A DNA stretch of 64,000 nucleotides, taken from NCBI RefSeq assembly GCF_000425785.1, contig NZ_AUEC01000015.1, positions 110,760-174,759 of the forward strand, given 5' to 3'. The notes under the pieces were generated by a model. It saw only the letters and a program-made list of their open reading frames with translations. It was not told where the DNA came from and did not search any database. This stretch comes from Pseudomonas taiwanensis DSM 21245 (GTDB lineage Bacteria; Pseudomonadota; Gammaproteobacteria; Pseudomonadales; Pseudomonadaceae). Below are positions 63,732 through 64,000 of this stretch, piece by piece. The position numbers and the translations under genes were made by a program. Every line of letters begins with the position of its first letter. Position 1 is the first letter of the stretch.

Positions 63732-64000
63732 TCAGGCGACGTATCGAGGCGTCAAAACCTGATGCGGACGGTTGCGCCAGAGGTCGAAGCCATCGAGTAG
63801 CCAGTTCAGTTCCTGAACGGTCAGGACAATGGCGACGTCAGTCGGATCGGGTGAAGTTTTGAAACGTTCGGACTCCAGGCGTTTGAGCCAGAGGCAGAAG
63901 CCGTTGCGTTCCCAATACAGGATCTTCACGCGGTTGCGCGGCTTGTTGAGGAAGACGAAAAGCACTGGGTCGAACACCGCCACCTTGATATCGAGTTCGA
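63732..64000 (-). CDS. tnpB: IS66 TnpB (Orf2), 5' end outside the window
   Basis: The visible part reads KVAVFDPVLFVFLNKPRNRV, then KILYWERNGFCLWLKRLESERF, the TnpB core. The N-terminus continues past position 64000, so the internal GTG at 63983 is not the true start. Its stop lies 18 nt before the tnpC start. Confidence 0.88.
   Translation of the reverse strand, partial: ELDIKVAVFDPVLFVFLNKPRNRVKILYWERNGFCLWLKRLESERFKTSPDPTDVAIVLTVQELNWLLDGFDLWRNRPHQVLTPRYVA

Larger units (their letters stand above)
62135..64000 (-). mobile_element. IS66-family insertion sequence, one end and partial body
   Basis: The element begins with the terminal sequence GTAAGCGCTCC (IS66 ends start GTAAGCG) and contains tnpC and part of tnpB on the minus strand. 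The other end, with any tnpA, is outside the window. tnpC is frameshifted, so this copy is probably not autonomous. Confidence 0.88.

Noticed and set aside
1..64000. CRISPR array or rRNA genes
   Set aside because: No regularly spaced direct repeats and no rRNA-like sequence were seen.

Overview
The window looks like chromosome of a Pseudomonas of the P. putida group. The grounds are high-GC coding sequence, a glgB / treS-maltokinase / glgE trehalose-glucan block beside an acyl-CoA ligase and a liuABCD leucine operon, P. putida-type REP elements, and a PrrF-type iron-regulated small RNA. The last ~5 kb is clearly different: AT-rich, fenced by tRNA-derived fragments and ending in an IS66 element.

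Layout. (1) 1-2027: an Rhs fragment and an unrecognised membrane protein. (2) 2015-22535: a complete minus-strand type VI secretion operon in the order tssA-B-C-E-F-G-clpV-sfa-orfX-fha-tssJ-K-L-M-stp-stk, the gene order of the P. aeruginosa HSI-II cluster. No hcp or vgrG is present; an orphan PAAR gene lies just upstream. (3) 23765-31450: glgB, a treS-maltokinase fusion and glgE, which turn trehalose/maltose into alpha-glucan through maltose-1-phosphate. (4) 31820-39264: an acyl-CoA ligase divergent from liuABCD, with two LiuR-type operators 50 bp apart. (5) 39340-41543: a CI-like repressor that has lost its autocleavage residues, a DUF6124 protein, a Fur box with prrF, and a small sigma-region-4/DUF4880 fusion protein.

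(6) 41559-58702 is the most interesting part: a 15-gene catabolic cluster. A NodD/FdeR-like LysR regulator sits between an extradiol-type dioxygenase + Rieske ferredoxin unit and an alpha/beta-hydrolase gene. A long downstream operon encodes an FAD monooxygenase, a four-protein envelope transport set (DUF1302, DUF1329, YCF48-like, RND/MMPL), an MFS permease, an SDR, a cupin, an FAH-family hydrolase, an epimerase-like dehydrogenase and a cyclase-family hydrolase. Three 37-bp elements, each made of two ATC-N9-GAT units exactly 22 bp apart, precede the three transcription units. This is the architecture of the rhizobial nod box, so I infer a NodD-like regulon, possibly for a flavonoid or related plant polyphenol.

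(7) 58805-64000: the 3' end of a tRNA-Pro gene (likely att site), a membrane-anchored protein, a tRNA-Cys-like remnant, a two-gene ATPase + small-partner module that is a candidate defence system, and a partial IS66 with a frameshifted tnpC.

All calls come from reading sequence and from memory of the families; no database search was run.
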